Of a stretch of 45,784 bases of DNA, positions 1 to 6,505 are shown piece by piece. Source of the stretch: a virus. How positions within the stretch are numbered: the first letter of the stretch is position 1; each line of letters starts with the position of its first letter. Position numbers and translations under genes: made by a program. The stretch is taken from positions 1 through 45,784 of the IMG/VR virus record IMGVR_UViG_3300028920_000110; one strand, given 5' to 3'. The notes below the pieces were generated by a model. The model had not been told where the DNA came from. It saw nothing but the letters and a program-made list of their open reading frames with translations, and ran no database searches.

Positions 1-107
1 ATGATCACCTGAAAATCCATGTCATGGGGCTCGTCCTCGGATCGAGCCTCGACGATGAACATGATTATGAAGAGAACCAGGACCGACCACAAATAGAATT
101 CAATCAT
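1..107 (-). CDS. Small single-pass membrane protein, cut by the window edge
   Basis: The frame opens at an ATG at 107 with a GGAGG Shine-Dalgarno seven bases upstream. It runs off base 1 without a stop after 35 codons. Residues 4-19 are strongly hydrophobic (FYLWSVLVLFIIMFIV), followed by an acidic tail, so this is a one-pass membrane peptide of unknown role. It overlaps the gene at 100-291 by eight bases, as is usual in this genome. If base 1 is joined to base 45784, the frame continues M-K-R-W-stop, giving a 39-residue protein whose stop overlaps the start of the gene at 45305-45778. That is the main evidence for circularity. No function can be assigned. Confidence 0.6.
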   Translation of the reverse strand, partial: MIEFYLWSVLVLFIIMFIVEARSEDEPHDMDFQVI

Positions 108-291
108 CGCTCATCCTCCAGCCGTTAAGCTCCCTGGCACGGTAAAGGGCTTCCTTGCTCAACTGACCGAGAACCATCCGCTCTGGCTTCCCCGCCACGA
201 TCTCTCCGAAATCAACGGTCTGACCAGTCCGCATATTGATCTCGACACCAGCAAAGACACGCACCCAGTCGCTCCGGACGTCGTCAGTCAT
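100..291 (-). CDS. Hypothetical protein, 63 aa
   Basis: Unrecognised small soluble protein. The start at 291 has an AAGGAG Shine-Dalgarno that overlaps the stop codon of the gene at 295-480, so the two are translationally coupled. The sequence is mixed charged, without cysteines or membrane segments. It is one of a string of small genes at the downstream end of the leftward (early) unit, where phages often keep host-takeover genes. No motif supports a specific role. Confidence 0.6.
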   Translation of the reverse strand: MTDDVRSDWVRVFAGVEINMRTGQTVDFGEIVAGKPERMVLGQLSKEALYRARELNGWRMSDD

Positions 292-294
292 CGT

Positions 295-480
295 CTACTC
301 CTTATCATAGAACTTAGGAGTAGGAGCACCACCCTTAAAGCTGAACCCAACAGGTTCAGTAAGCATTACCTCCATCTTACTCCCACAAACGTCACAGCGC
401 TTAGGCTTATCCTTCACGCTCTGGATCACATCCTTGTCAATCTCATCACACTCTGGACATTTGAAATCATAAAGAGGCAT
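295..480 (-). CDS. FmdB-like zinc-ribbon protein, 61 aa
   Basis: The protein begins MPLYDFKCPEC and has a second pair, CDVCG, about 20 residues later. This is the single CxxC...CxxC zinc ribbon typical of the FmdB/CxxC_CxxC_SSSS family, whose members are small putative regulatory proteins common in bacteria and phages. I chose the ATG at 480 rather than an upstream in-frame start because it has an AAAGGA Shine-Dalgarno and because the family starts at exactly this M-P-x-Y motif. The C-terminal tail (PVGFSFKGGAPTPKFY) also fits the family. The target is unknown; DNA, RNA or protein binding are all possible. Confidence 0.75.
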   Translation of the reverse strand: MPLYDFKCPECDEIDKDVIQSVKDKPKRCDVCGSKMEVMLTEPVGFSFKGGAPTPKFYDKE

Positions 481-481
481 C

Positions 482-670
482 TTAAATCCTTTCAGTAATC
501 TTAACGTACAATGCCATGATAGCAAACAGAGGCCAAAACGCGCAACAGAATACTGTTTCTTCTGCTGTCATCCTTTCCTCTTCAAGTAGTTTGCCATCAT
601 TCCCAACGCCAATTAAGACAGCAACAATAATAAACCCAAACATATACAAGATAATACACATCGGCAACAC
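482..670 (-). CDS. Small membrane protein, GTG start
   Basis: About 62 residues with two hydrophobic segments (CIILYMFGFIIVAVLIGVG near the N-terminus and FCCAFWPLFAIMALYV near the C-terminus) separated by a charged loop containing KLLEEER, so probably a two-pass inner-membrane protein. The GTG at 668-670 is preferred because a GGAGG lies five bases upstream; the ATG at 661 would be too far from it. The stop of the secreted-protein gene (672) immediately precedes this start, which suggests coupled translation. The function is unknown. A holin-like or superinfection role would fit the topology, but nothing in the sequence proves it. Confidence 0.55.
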   Translation of the reverse strand: MLPMCIILYMFGFIIVAVLIGVGNDGKLLEEERMTAEETVFCCAFWPLFAIMALYVKITERI

Positions 671-671
671 A

Positions 672-1916
672 TTAACCTCCCCATGTAATTGCTTCAATAT
701 TCAGTCGCCGGGCCTCGTCCAACGCCTCGTCGCTGAGCATCCACGGCGTGTCATCTGGTTGGTAATAGATCCACAGTAGAACGGTGCGGATACCCCAGTC
801 CCAAAACGCAGGCACATAATCAGAAATACGTGCAATTTGGGACTCCGGTGTATTGCCACCAAACTCAGCAATGAAGATACGATGTTTCGGGAAGCGAGTT
901 ACCTCTTTAATGTGGTCCAGAACGATTGCCGGGTCGATCCCGTAGACATAGTAGGACACAGCCACATAGTCTGGCTCGTGTTCCATTAATCCGATACGCT
1001 CGGCCAAGGTGGGCAGACCCTCGGTCCATTCGTAGCGCGGCGGCATACCAGGGATGTTATACCCCCCACTCTTATTGATTGTCATAGCAAAGGTCACGTT
1101 CAGCTTGGAGCCTGGGTATCGCTGGAGCATTAGCGACCTTGCTTGCTTCACATGGATCATGAGGCGCTCGTACTGTGCGATGAGTCGATCCTGCCTAATC
1201 ATGTACTCGTGTCTCTTCTGTTCCAATGAACAGTGTGGACCGTTCCCGCTCTCAGGACAACACTCTTCCTGATCTGGACAATCCCAACAACCAAGGCTGT
1301 ACCATCCCTGCTCCCACGGTGTAACAACGATGGTGATATCCTTCCACCAGAACATTTCGTACAACCGGTAGACGATATGCCCCGCAGGTTCGAGAGTGTT
1401 TATCCGACATGCACCCGGCTGATCGTTGCCCTCGGTGTCGGCCCAGGCGTGCAGCCGGATGAAGATCTGCTTCGCCCTCGTGCGCCGGATGAACTGCTCG
1501 AACGCGCAGCCGGGCTCGTCCACCACCCACTCGCTACTAGGGAACGGTTCCTCGTGGTGTCCAGGGCAGTACGGCACCGTGTCAGTCCAAAGCTGTACCG
1601 TGCGGAATCCCTCATCGGCCAGGATCTCTGTCATCCCCAGGTCATCGGGTCCATAGTCAATGGCCGTTACACCAACTTGTCGCTTAAGAGTATAGTCTAC
1701 TCCAGGCTGTCGATAAACCCTGGTCCATATACGAGGGTCCATTCTACAGTTATCCCAACATTCTTGGCAGGCATCTGGATAGATTTGACACCATACGTCG
1801 TCAAGCGGAGGGCAATCTTCGCAACTATTCTGAGCTAGCAGAGAAGAGGTATTCAGAATCAACAGTCCTAGCAACATGATCGCACATCGCATCACAAAGT
1901 CTCTTGTCAATTGCAT
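672..1916 (-). CDS. Secreted glycoside-hydrolase-like protein, cysteine rich
   Basis: A 414-residue protein with a clear signal peptide: a basic start, a hydrophobic stretch at about residues 11-28 and a likely cleavage after SSLLA. The mature part looks like a (beta/alpha)8 barrel of the cellulase/clan-A type. VVTPWEQGW (E202) is placed like an acid/base glutamate at the end of strand 4, and FIAEFGG (E351) like a nucleophile glutamate at the end of strand 7. At least 14 cysteines after the signal, clustered at 32-57 and 210-229, suggest disulfides and export. It lies directly downstream of the integrase and its signal-peptide codons overlap the integrase 3' end by 92 bases, a typical site for a cargo (lysogenic conversion) gene. 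The base composition is more GC-rich than the integrase, suggesting separate origin. The substrate is unknown. The clan assignment rests on motif reading only. Confidence 0.6.
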   Translation of the reverse strand: MQLTRDFVMRCAIMLLGLLILNTSSLLAQNSCEDCPPLDDVWCQIYPDACQECWDNCRMDPRIWTRVYRQPGVDYTLKRQVGVTAIDYGPDDLGMTEILADEGFRTVQLWTDTVPYCPGHHEEPFPSSEWVVDEPGCAFEQFIRRTRAKQIFIRLHAWADTEGNDQPGACRINTLEPAGHIVYRLYEMFWWKDITIVVTPWEQGWYSLGCWDCPDQEECCPESGNGPHCSLEQKRHEYMIRQDRLIAQYERLMIHVKQARSLMLQRYPGSKLNVTFAMTINKSGGYNIPGMPPRYEWTEGLPTLAERIGLMEHEPDYVAVSYYVYGIDPAIVLDHIKEVTRFPKHRIFIAEFGGNTPESQIARISDYVPAFWDWGIRTVLLWIYYQPDDTPWMLSDEALDEARRLNIEAITWGG

Positions 1917-2907
1917 CTATTACATCCCTTTTTAATTTAAATCGTCCATAGGTAGAAGAATAGGCAGAGGCTTGAGAGGTTCTAATGTGTCCGGTCACCA
2001 GCGAAATCGTATCGTGGTCGAACCCCGCATCCTCTGCCCATGTCACCAAACATCGTCTGAACGGCTGGAACCCACTGATCTCCCTGCCACATTCTTTACT
2101 AATCTTTTTGAGTTCGTTAACCAATTCACTTCTTGACTTATTAAAAACTTGTTTTCTTCCAAGGTTGCACAACTTCCTCATTAAAGATGGGCTCAATGAA
2201 TCAATTGGCACCACATTCCCAATAGATGTTTTTCTAATGCTAGAAGGAATTGTTAGATTTTTAGCTATTAGATTAAAGTTTCCAGGTGTAAGTTTGTAGA
2301 ACTCCTGATCTCTTAGACCAAACTTGAGACACAGTTCAATAGCTAGCTTTAGATCAGGGCTTGCTTTAGACAGTAGCTCAGCAACAAACTCATCAGAAGG
2401 AACAAACATCTCTTGCTTAGGGATGCTAGAAAGCGCGCGAGGAATCCTCCATGTATACTGTACACCAAGTGCAGTCAACGCCGACCTAAGTGTAGTCAGT
2501 TCCTTAATGATTACCCTGCCAACGCCCTGCTTCCTGCGCACTACAGTGTAGTTGAGAATGTCAGATTGCATGAAGTAGAGACCGTGCGCACTACCAAAGT
2601 ATTCAAGGATTCTTTTAGAATGCCTTTGATATCCGGCCAGTGTTTCATCCTTGACTGTACCCTCGATACTCTCAAAATATTTTTTGAACAGTTCACCGAG
2701 GTTGGTAATGTCCATATCTTCTCTGATCCCATTCCTAATTAGTTCACATTTGTGCAGCCATGTACAAGCGGCAGCAAAGTTCTGTCTCTCGGTTCCAGCA
2801 CTAAACTTCCTTTGTGCTCTCCTCTTGCCATCAGCCGTTGGGACTGTAGTTCTAGCTATCCAAGTTGTGCCAGACTGTCTTAAACCTTTTGGGATTGTTT
2901 TCCTCAT
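1825..2907 (-). CDS. int: Tyrosine-type integrase
   Basis: A 360-residue site-specific recombinase of the phage integrase family, which would join phage and host attachment sites. It has an N-terminal basic arm-binding region (about 1-65), a SAM-like core-binding domain (about 70-150) and a C-terminal catalytic domain (about 165-325). Catalytic residues read as R199 (FGLRDQE), K226 (SSIRKTS), R284 in QPFRRC, H307 in TGHIR and Y316 (SAYSS), with the normal nine-residue spacing from H307 to Y316. The usual first histidine of the HxxR box is replaced by Q281, a tolerated but less common variant. It overlaps the resolvase-like gene upstream and the secreted protein downstream, leaving no intergenic attP next to it. 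It implies a temperate lifestyle. Confidence 0.9.
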   Translation of the reverse strand: MRKTIPKGLRQSGTTWIARTTVPTADGKRRAQRKFSAGTERQNFAAACTWLHKCELIRNGIREDMDITNLGELFKKYFESIEGTVKDETLAGYQRHSKRILEYFGSAHGLYFMQSDILNYTVVRRKQGVGRVIIKELTTLRSALTALGVQYTWRIPRALSSIPKQEMFVPSDEFVAELLSKASPDLKLAIELCLKFGLRDQEFYKLTPGNFNLIAKNLTIPSSIRKTSIGNVVPIDSLSPSLMRKLCNLGRKQVFNKSRSELVNELKKISKECGREISGFQPFRRCLVTWAEDAGFDHDTISLVTGHIRTSQASAYSSTYGRFKLKRDVIDAIDKRLCDAMCDHVARTVDSEYLFSASSE

Positions 2908-3217
2908 CGAGAAAGTTCTCCTTAAAATCCATGATGTTCATAACTACCAGTGCATTTTTATAATCATCCATTGCCTTATGAACTACCACCAGTGGAACAT
3001 CGCCATCATTAGCTGCTTTCTGTGCTTGATCCAGGGCGTCCGGATAAAACTCTCCCCCTGGCAACTTGGTCCGGTATTTCACCTCCACTGAGAGTGAGCA
3101 ATGTTCTATATCTTTCACATCTCCTCTCTGTCTCCCGCTCACAGGGACTCTCTTTCCCCCCAGTATTGCAGCGATCCTCCGTTCGCATCTCTTCCATGCT
3201 TTCTCTGGCATCCTCAT
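2852..3217 (-). CDS. Holliday-junction-resolvase-like PD-(D/E)XK nuclease
   Basis: A 121-residue protein with the core of a small PD-(D/E)XK endonuclease: E12 in the first helix (CERRIAAIL), D33 in RQRGDVKD and E45-x-K47 in SVEVKYR. This arrangement is seen in archaeal Hjc-like resolvases and in a large phage family annotated as Holliday-junction resolvases. It would resolve branched replication and recombination intermediates before packaging. The start at 3217 lies inside the DUF3310-containing frame, with which it shares 209 bases in another frame, and its 3' end overlaps the integrase start by 56 bases. The family is fairly secure; the exact substrate is inferred. Confidence 0.75.
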   Translation of the reverse strand: MRMPEKAWKRCERRIAAILGGKRVPVSGRQRGDVKDIEHCSLSVEVKYRTKLPGGEFYPDALDQAQKAANDGDVPLVVVHKAMDDYKNALVVMNIMDFKENFLDEENNPKRFKTVWHNLDS

Positions 3218-3449
3218 CCTCCATCCACTGAATCAACATATCAATATAGTGCAGAGCCTTGATGAGATCACCAACAGCATTGTCCTTATGTCTATACCGA
3301 TACATATACTTTACTACATTGCCGACGGCATAGTGTTCGAAGATGCCCATGTCTTTCATGTAGTCAATAGCTTCACGTTCACCAGCCGTATAGTGCGCGG
3401 GCCTATTCAAGTTCGGGAACTTCTCTTTCCTGGTAGTCTTTTTCAACAT
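3009..3449 (-). CDS. DUF3310-domain protein with a long overprinted tail
   Basis: The first 80 residues match the DUF3310 phage family (RPAHYTAGEREAIDYM, then VKYMYRYRHKDN and LIKALHYIDMLI), found in many phages and annotated as nucleotide-kinase-like or of unknown function. I chose the ATG at 3449 with a close GGAGG; an ATG at 3467 is also possible. After the domain the frame stays open for about 70 more residues of low-complexity, charged sequence. These lie entirely within the resolvase-like gene in another frame, so the tail may be incidental read-through or a real overprinted extension. It overlaps the upstream gene by 47 bases. Confidence 0.75.
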   Translation of the reverse strand: MLKKTTRKEKFPNLNRPAHYTAGEREAIDYMKDMGIFEHYAVGNVVKYMYRYRHKDNAVGDLIKALHYIDMLIQWMEDEDARESMEEMRTEDRCNTGGKESPCERETERRCERYRTLLTLSGGEIPDQVARGRVLSGRPGSSTESS

Positions 3450-3906
3450 CAACCTCCAGACAATCAAAGAGTATCTTCCTTAAGGCGCTCTCTTTAGTCA
3501 TGTCCTTGTCAACTTCTTTCCATTTCTCTTCAAGCCAGTCGAGCACAGGTTGGTACTGAGACTGGAAACATCCATCCCAAAGATTGCGTCCGCTTTTCCT
3601 GAGCCAACGTCTAGCTTCCCTCGTTTCTTTTATGCGGTTCTTTGCAACCCACCTTGCTTTATGGTTTCCTCTGTCCCCCTTGTTCTTCTTCAGCTTAGGG
3701 ATTCTAGTTCTACTCGTACTCCATGCGGAATCAATCATAGCGTTAATGATTACAGCCTGCATTAGTTTGCCACCAACGGAAGCGAATGCTCTGCTGTCTA
3801 CTGGAAAGAGCGATGGAGTAAAGGTACTCTTCCTTGCCCCCTGTTCTCTTGCAGCCTCTAGCTCATCAAGAGTGTACAGTTCATACAGTTCAATTGTTTC
3901 TTCCAT
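3403..3906 (-). CDS. Hypothetical protein, basic, 167 aa
   Basis: I do not recognise this protein. The start at 3906 has a GGAG Shine-Dalgarno and lies 17 bases inside the end of the helicase gene. The N-terminal 30 residues are acidic, the middle is very basic (TRIPKLKKNKGDRGNHKARW, then KNRIKETREARRWLRKSGR), and the C-terminus is acidic and helical. A nucleic-acid-binding role is plausible from the basic middle and from its position directly after the replicative helicase, for example a helicase-associated factor, but this is inference only. No catalytic motif or cysteine cluster is visible. Confidence 0.65.
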   Translation of the reverse strand: MEETIELYELYTLDELEAAREQGARKSTFTPSLFPVDSRAFASVGGKLMQAVIINAMIDSAWSTSRTRIPKLKKNKGDRGNHKARWVAKNRIKETREARRWLRKSGRNLWDGCFQSQYQPVLDWLEEKWKEVDKDMTKESALRKILFDCLEVDVEKDYQEREVPELE

Positions 3907-5167
3907 ACCATTTCTCCAATGAGCGGAAGCTAGTAGTATCTTTATCAAAGTGAAACGTTGCCGATCCAAGCGGACCGTTGCGATGCTTCTCGATAAAGCA
4001 TTCAATTACAAATGGATCATCTTTCTTAGGCTTCCAAAGGAACATAATCACATCAGCATCTTGTTCAAGCTGACCGCTGGCCCTGATGTCGGACAGCTTG
4101 GGACGGGCAGAGTCACGGTACTCAAGATTCCTGCTAAGCTGAGTCACAGCCCATACTGGTATGTTCAGATCTTTAGCGATAGCCTTGAGTCCCCGTGATA
4201 CTACTGTAACAGCTTCCTTGCTGTCATCTCCTGGACAGAGCAACTGTAGATAGTCTACAATCAATAGGTCTAACCCACCTTTTGAGTGCATCCTTCTAGC
4301 CTTGACTCGAACTTCGTCTACTGTCTGCCCTGCTAGGTCATCAATGATGAGTGGCATAGTAACGATGCGGTTCTTTGCATGTTCCAGTTCCAGTAGTTCT
4401 GCTTTGTCTAGGTCTGTAGGTTTCACCAATCTCTCATACTCAACCCCGCTCTCACTTGAGAGTAAGCGTCTGGCTAGCTGAGCCTCGCTCATCTCAGGAG
4501 AGACATAAAGTACAGGATGATTTCTCTTGGCAATATTTGCTGCGACTTGTAGGGAGAACGCACTCTTTCCGATTGATGGTCTAGCTCCCATCAGGATTAA
4601 GTCGCTAGCTCCCAAGCCTAGTAAATATTTGTCAAGGTCTGAGAAACCGGTTTGAATCCCACCGCATGATGCCTCGCCAGATAGAACTGTGGACAGCACC
4701 GAATCAACAGCGCTTCCAATGGAAACCTCTGAGGATTGTACTGTACCCTCAGTGATCTCATTCAAGTTAGCTAAGGAACTCTCTATCCGCTGTGACACAG
4801 AAAGAGATTCATCTTGAAGCTGTCGTCCTATCCTCACCAGATCTCTGCTTGCTGATTGCTCCTTTATAAGTTTTGCGTAGTGTCTAATGTTAGATGCAAC
4901 ACCAGAGTTGTCCATCATCTGACTGATACGAGATGAACCTCCTGCACGAGTGAGACATTTTCTTTGCTTCAGCTTGTTCCGTACACTGATCGGGTCAAGT
5001 GGTGCTCCCTCAATTGACAACTCAACCATAGCCTTAAAGACTAAACGATTGCGTTCATCATAAAAATCCCGCTCAGTCAGATATGGAAAGACCTCATCGA
5101 AAGCTGAACCATCGTTAAGGATTGTACCAAGTACAGCCCACTCCTCTTGTTCAGCAGAGTGTGACAT
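3890..5167 (-). CDS. dnaB: Replicative DNA helicase, DnaB family
   Basis: A 425-residue hexameric replicative helicase. The N-terminal DnaB domain spans about residues 1-110. The RecA-like C-terminal domain begins at about 165 with GIQTGFSDLDKYLLGL. Walker A is GARPSIGKSAF (about 194-204), Walker B is LLIVDYLQLL (about 301-310), and QLSR and the arginine-containing EKHRNGP motif (about 393-399) follow at family spacing. I start at the ATG at 5167 (TGATG overlap with the upstream stop) rather than the in-frame TTG at 5170. No primase, helicase loader or DNA polymerase is recognisable in the window, so the phage probably loads host replication proteins around this helicase. The length is normal for phage DnaB. 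Confidence 0.93.
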   Translation of the reverse strand: MSHSAEQEEWAVLGTILNDGSAFDEVFPYLTERDFYDERNRLVFKAMVELSIEGAPLDPISVRNKLKQRKCLTRAGGSSRISQMMDNSGVASNIRHYAKLIKEQSASRDLVRIGRQLQDESLSVSQRIESSLANLNEITEGTVQSSEVSIGSAVDSVLSTVLSGEASCGGIQTGFSDLDKYLLGLGASDLILMGARPSIGKSAFSLQVAANIAKRNHPVLYVSPEMSEAQLARRLLSSESGVEYERLVKPTDLDKAELLELEHAKNRIVTMPLIIDDLAGQTVDEVRVKARRMHSKGGLDLLIVDYLQLLCPGDDSKEAVTVVSRGLKAIAKDLNIPVWAVTQLSRNLEYRDSARPKLSDIRASGQLEQDADVIMFLWKPKKDDPFVIECFIEKHRNGPLGSATFHFDKDTTSFRSLEKWYGRNN

Positions 5168-5400
5168 CAATAATTATCCGGTGCCGAGTTACTTTCAGAC
5201 CCAGGCTTCACGGTCGGGCCTTCATCACGAGCCTTCGGTTCGAAGATGCCGTACCACTCACCGGTGAGAAACAGATACAGACTCATCTTACCATTGTCCT
5301 TAATCATAAGTTTACCACAAGGTTCCCATGAGGTACGCTCGTTCCCATCACGTCCAGTGTACTTACCGCCAGCCCTCATCACATTAAAAATTTCAGACAT
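5167..5400 (-). CDS. Hypothetical protein, 77 aa, in recombination/replication cluster
   Basis: A small, beta-rich-looking protein beginning MSEIFNVMRAGGKYTGRDGNE and containing a patterned CGKLMIKDNGKMSLYLFL segment, with a disordered Gly/Ser/Pro tail. This pattern (tag, 'Y-T-x-x-x-G', then short strands) recalls small phage proteins sometimes called single-strand-binding-like, but I cannot confirm the family. It is coupled to the helicase through a TGATG overlap and follows the annealing-protein gene by one base, so a role in replication or recombination is likely. Confidence 0.6.
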   Translation of the reverse strand: MSEIFNVMRAGGKYTGRDGNERTSWEPCGKLMIKDNGKMSLYLFLTGEWYGIFEPKARDEGPTVKPGSESNSAPDNY

Positions 5401-5401
5401 C

Positions 5402-6082
5402 TTACTCTTCTCCTTCTTCTCGTTTGATCAATGCTTTCTGTGCGTCAATAAAATTCATCAGACCAACAGGATTATTCACCTCCCCTAGCTTATCTACTCC
5501 TGTCATGTTAAGGATCACTCTTGAGTGCCACTGATCGTAGTTCTCCTGCCCCATGAGGCTGATTGCCTTACCGATCAAACCCTTGGACACAGAGACCAAT
5601 GCGTCTAGATCTGGATAATCTTCCTTCTGTGGGCTTCCGGGTGTTTGGGCTACCTCTACCTCATGTTCATCCTCAACGTCGCTCACATGGGATTCTGATG
5701 CGTCCTCGTGCATTTCCTGTGCAGCGAGGGCATTCAGTAGTTCCTCGGCAGAGCATAGCTGTTCTCCTCCGAGACCTACCATAGCAAGCGCGCGTCCAAC
5801 TGCTGAGGTCTCACAGTTCTCAACGGCTGAGGTACTGTTAACATTACTTGATGCCCACTTCTCTTCAGCGTGTCCAGTAGCCACGGTCCTGCCGCTAGGA
5901 TTTAGAATGGCTGCACGAAACACAACCTGTTCATCTGTAACAGAGACAGGTTCAGTAACGATTGCCCACCCTTTGTCGATAGTATATCCAAGGTCAACTC
6001 TAAATGTATGAATCCTCCCAGGTACAGTTTGATAGTCCTTGCCTCTGATGTTGGTAGTCTTGGTTCCAATCTTGGCGCTCAA
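5402..6082 (-). CDS. Single-strand annealing recombinase-like protein (ERF/Rad52-like), TTG start
   Basis: A 226-residue protein whose central stretch AVENCETSAVGRALAMVGLG (about residues 86-105) is the hallmark of ERF/Rad52-type phage single-strand annealing proteins. The first 110 residues form the annealing core; an acidic linker and a helical C-terminal domain follow. It would anneal complementary strands exposed by the exonuclease encoded at 6498-7340. The start codon is TTG at 6080-6082, supported by an AGGAGG seven bases upstream and by TTGA overlap with the previous stop; no in-frame ATG exists before the core domain. The function is well supported by motif and by neighbour, but the exact subfamily is uncertain. 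Confidence 0.78.
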   Translation of the reverse strand: MSAKIGTKTTNIRGKDYQTVPGRIHTFRVDLGYTIDKGWAIVTEPVSVTDEQVVFRAAILNPSGRTVATGHAEEKWASSNVNSTSAVENCETSAVGRALAMVGLGGEQLCSAEELLNALAAQEMHEDASESHVSDVEDEHEVEVAQTPGSPQKEDYPDLDALVSVSKGLIGKAISLMGQENYDQWHSRVILNMTGVDKLGEVNNPVGLMNFIDAQKALIKREEGEE

Positions 6083-6303
6083 TTTAATTCCTCCTCATCA
6101 TGTTCGTACGTTGATGCGTTAGCGATGGCATTCACTAGCCCTCTCTCAAGAATGCGTGCCTCCTCAACACCAAGGCTAGTACCAATAGTGGCATCATCAA
6201 CAGAGAATGTAATGACAATATCTCCATTGCCTGAGAACACTCCGATCTCTCCCTGTTTATTCATAAAGATTCTTTCAAGGTCATTCTTTACATCATCACT
6301 CAT
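6079..6303 (-). CDS. Hypothetical protein, acidic, 74 aa
   Basis: An acidic small protein (MSDDVKNDLERIF...) with a central beta-like segment GDIVITFSVDDATIG and a helical end. The start at 6303 has a GGAGA Shine-Dalgarno. The stop shares bases with the TTG start of the annealing protein, so the two are coupled. It sits between exonuclease and annealase in the recombination cluster. I do not recognise a family. Confidence 0.65.
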   Translation of the reverse strand: MSDDVKNDLERIFMNKQGEIGVFSGNGDIVITFSVDDATIGTSLGVEEARILERGLVNAIANASTYEHDEEELN

Positions 6304-6505
6304 CGTTGCTCTCCAACACACGACGTGCCATGCCAGCAACGAGATCACACATCTCTTCGCCAGTATGGTTTGGCGGATGCATTTCAAATTCAATCATTTG
6401 TCGCAGCACAGATTCCAACTCCTGAATGCGGTACAGTAAGCCTACATTCTCTCTTGCAAGAGCGTTAACTGTAGCGCGGATACTCTTGATCTCATCCTTA
6501 GACAT
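6296..6505 (-). CDS. Hypothetical coiled-coil protein, 69 aa
   Basis: Starts at the ATG at 6505 (MSKDEIKSIRATVNALARENV) with an AGAGG ten bases upstream. The first 45 residues have the heptad pattern of a coiled coil (IRATVNAL, LLYRIQELESVLRQMI). It overlaps the exonuclease 3' end by eight bases and the next gene by eight. It may be an accessory factor of the recombination enzymes around it, but nothing in the sequence shows this directly. Confidence 0.6.
   Translation of the reverse strand: MSKDEIKSIRATVNALARENVGLLYRIQELESVLRQMIEFEMHPPNHTGEEMCDLVAGMARRVLESNDE

Noticed and set aside
1233-1838. 201-codon plus-strand frame
   Set aside because: Antisense shadow of the secreted protein, whose strand has the signal peptide, Shine-Dalgarno and operon context.
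3009-3217. Frameshift that fuses DUF3310 to the resolvase-like protein
   Set aside because: The resolvase frame has its own start and complete fold from residue 1, and no slippery sequence was noted at the boundary; an overlap is the simpler reading, though a base error cannot be excluded.
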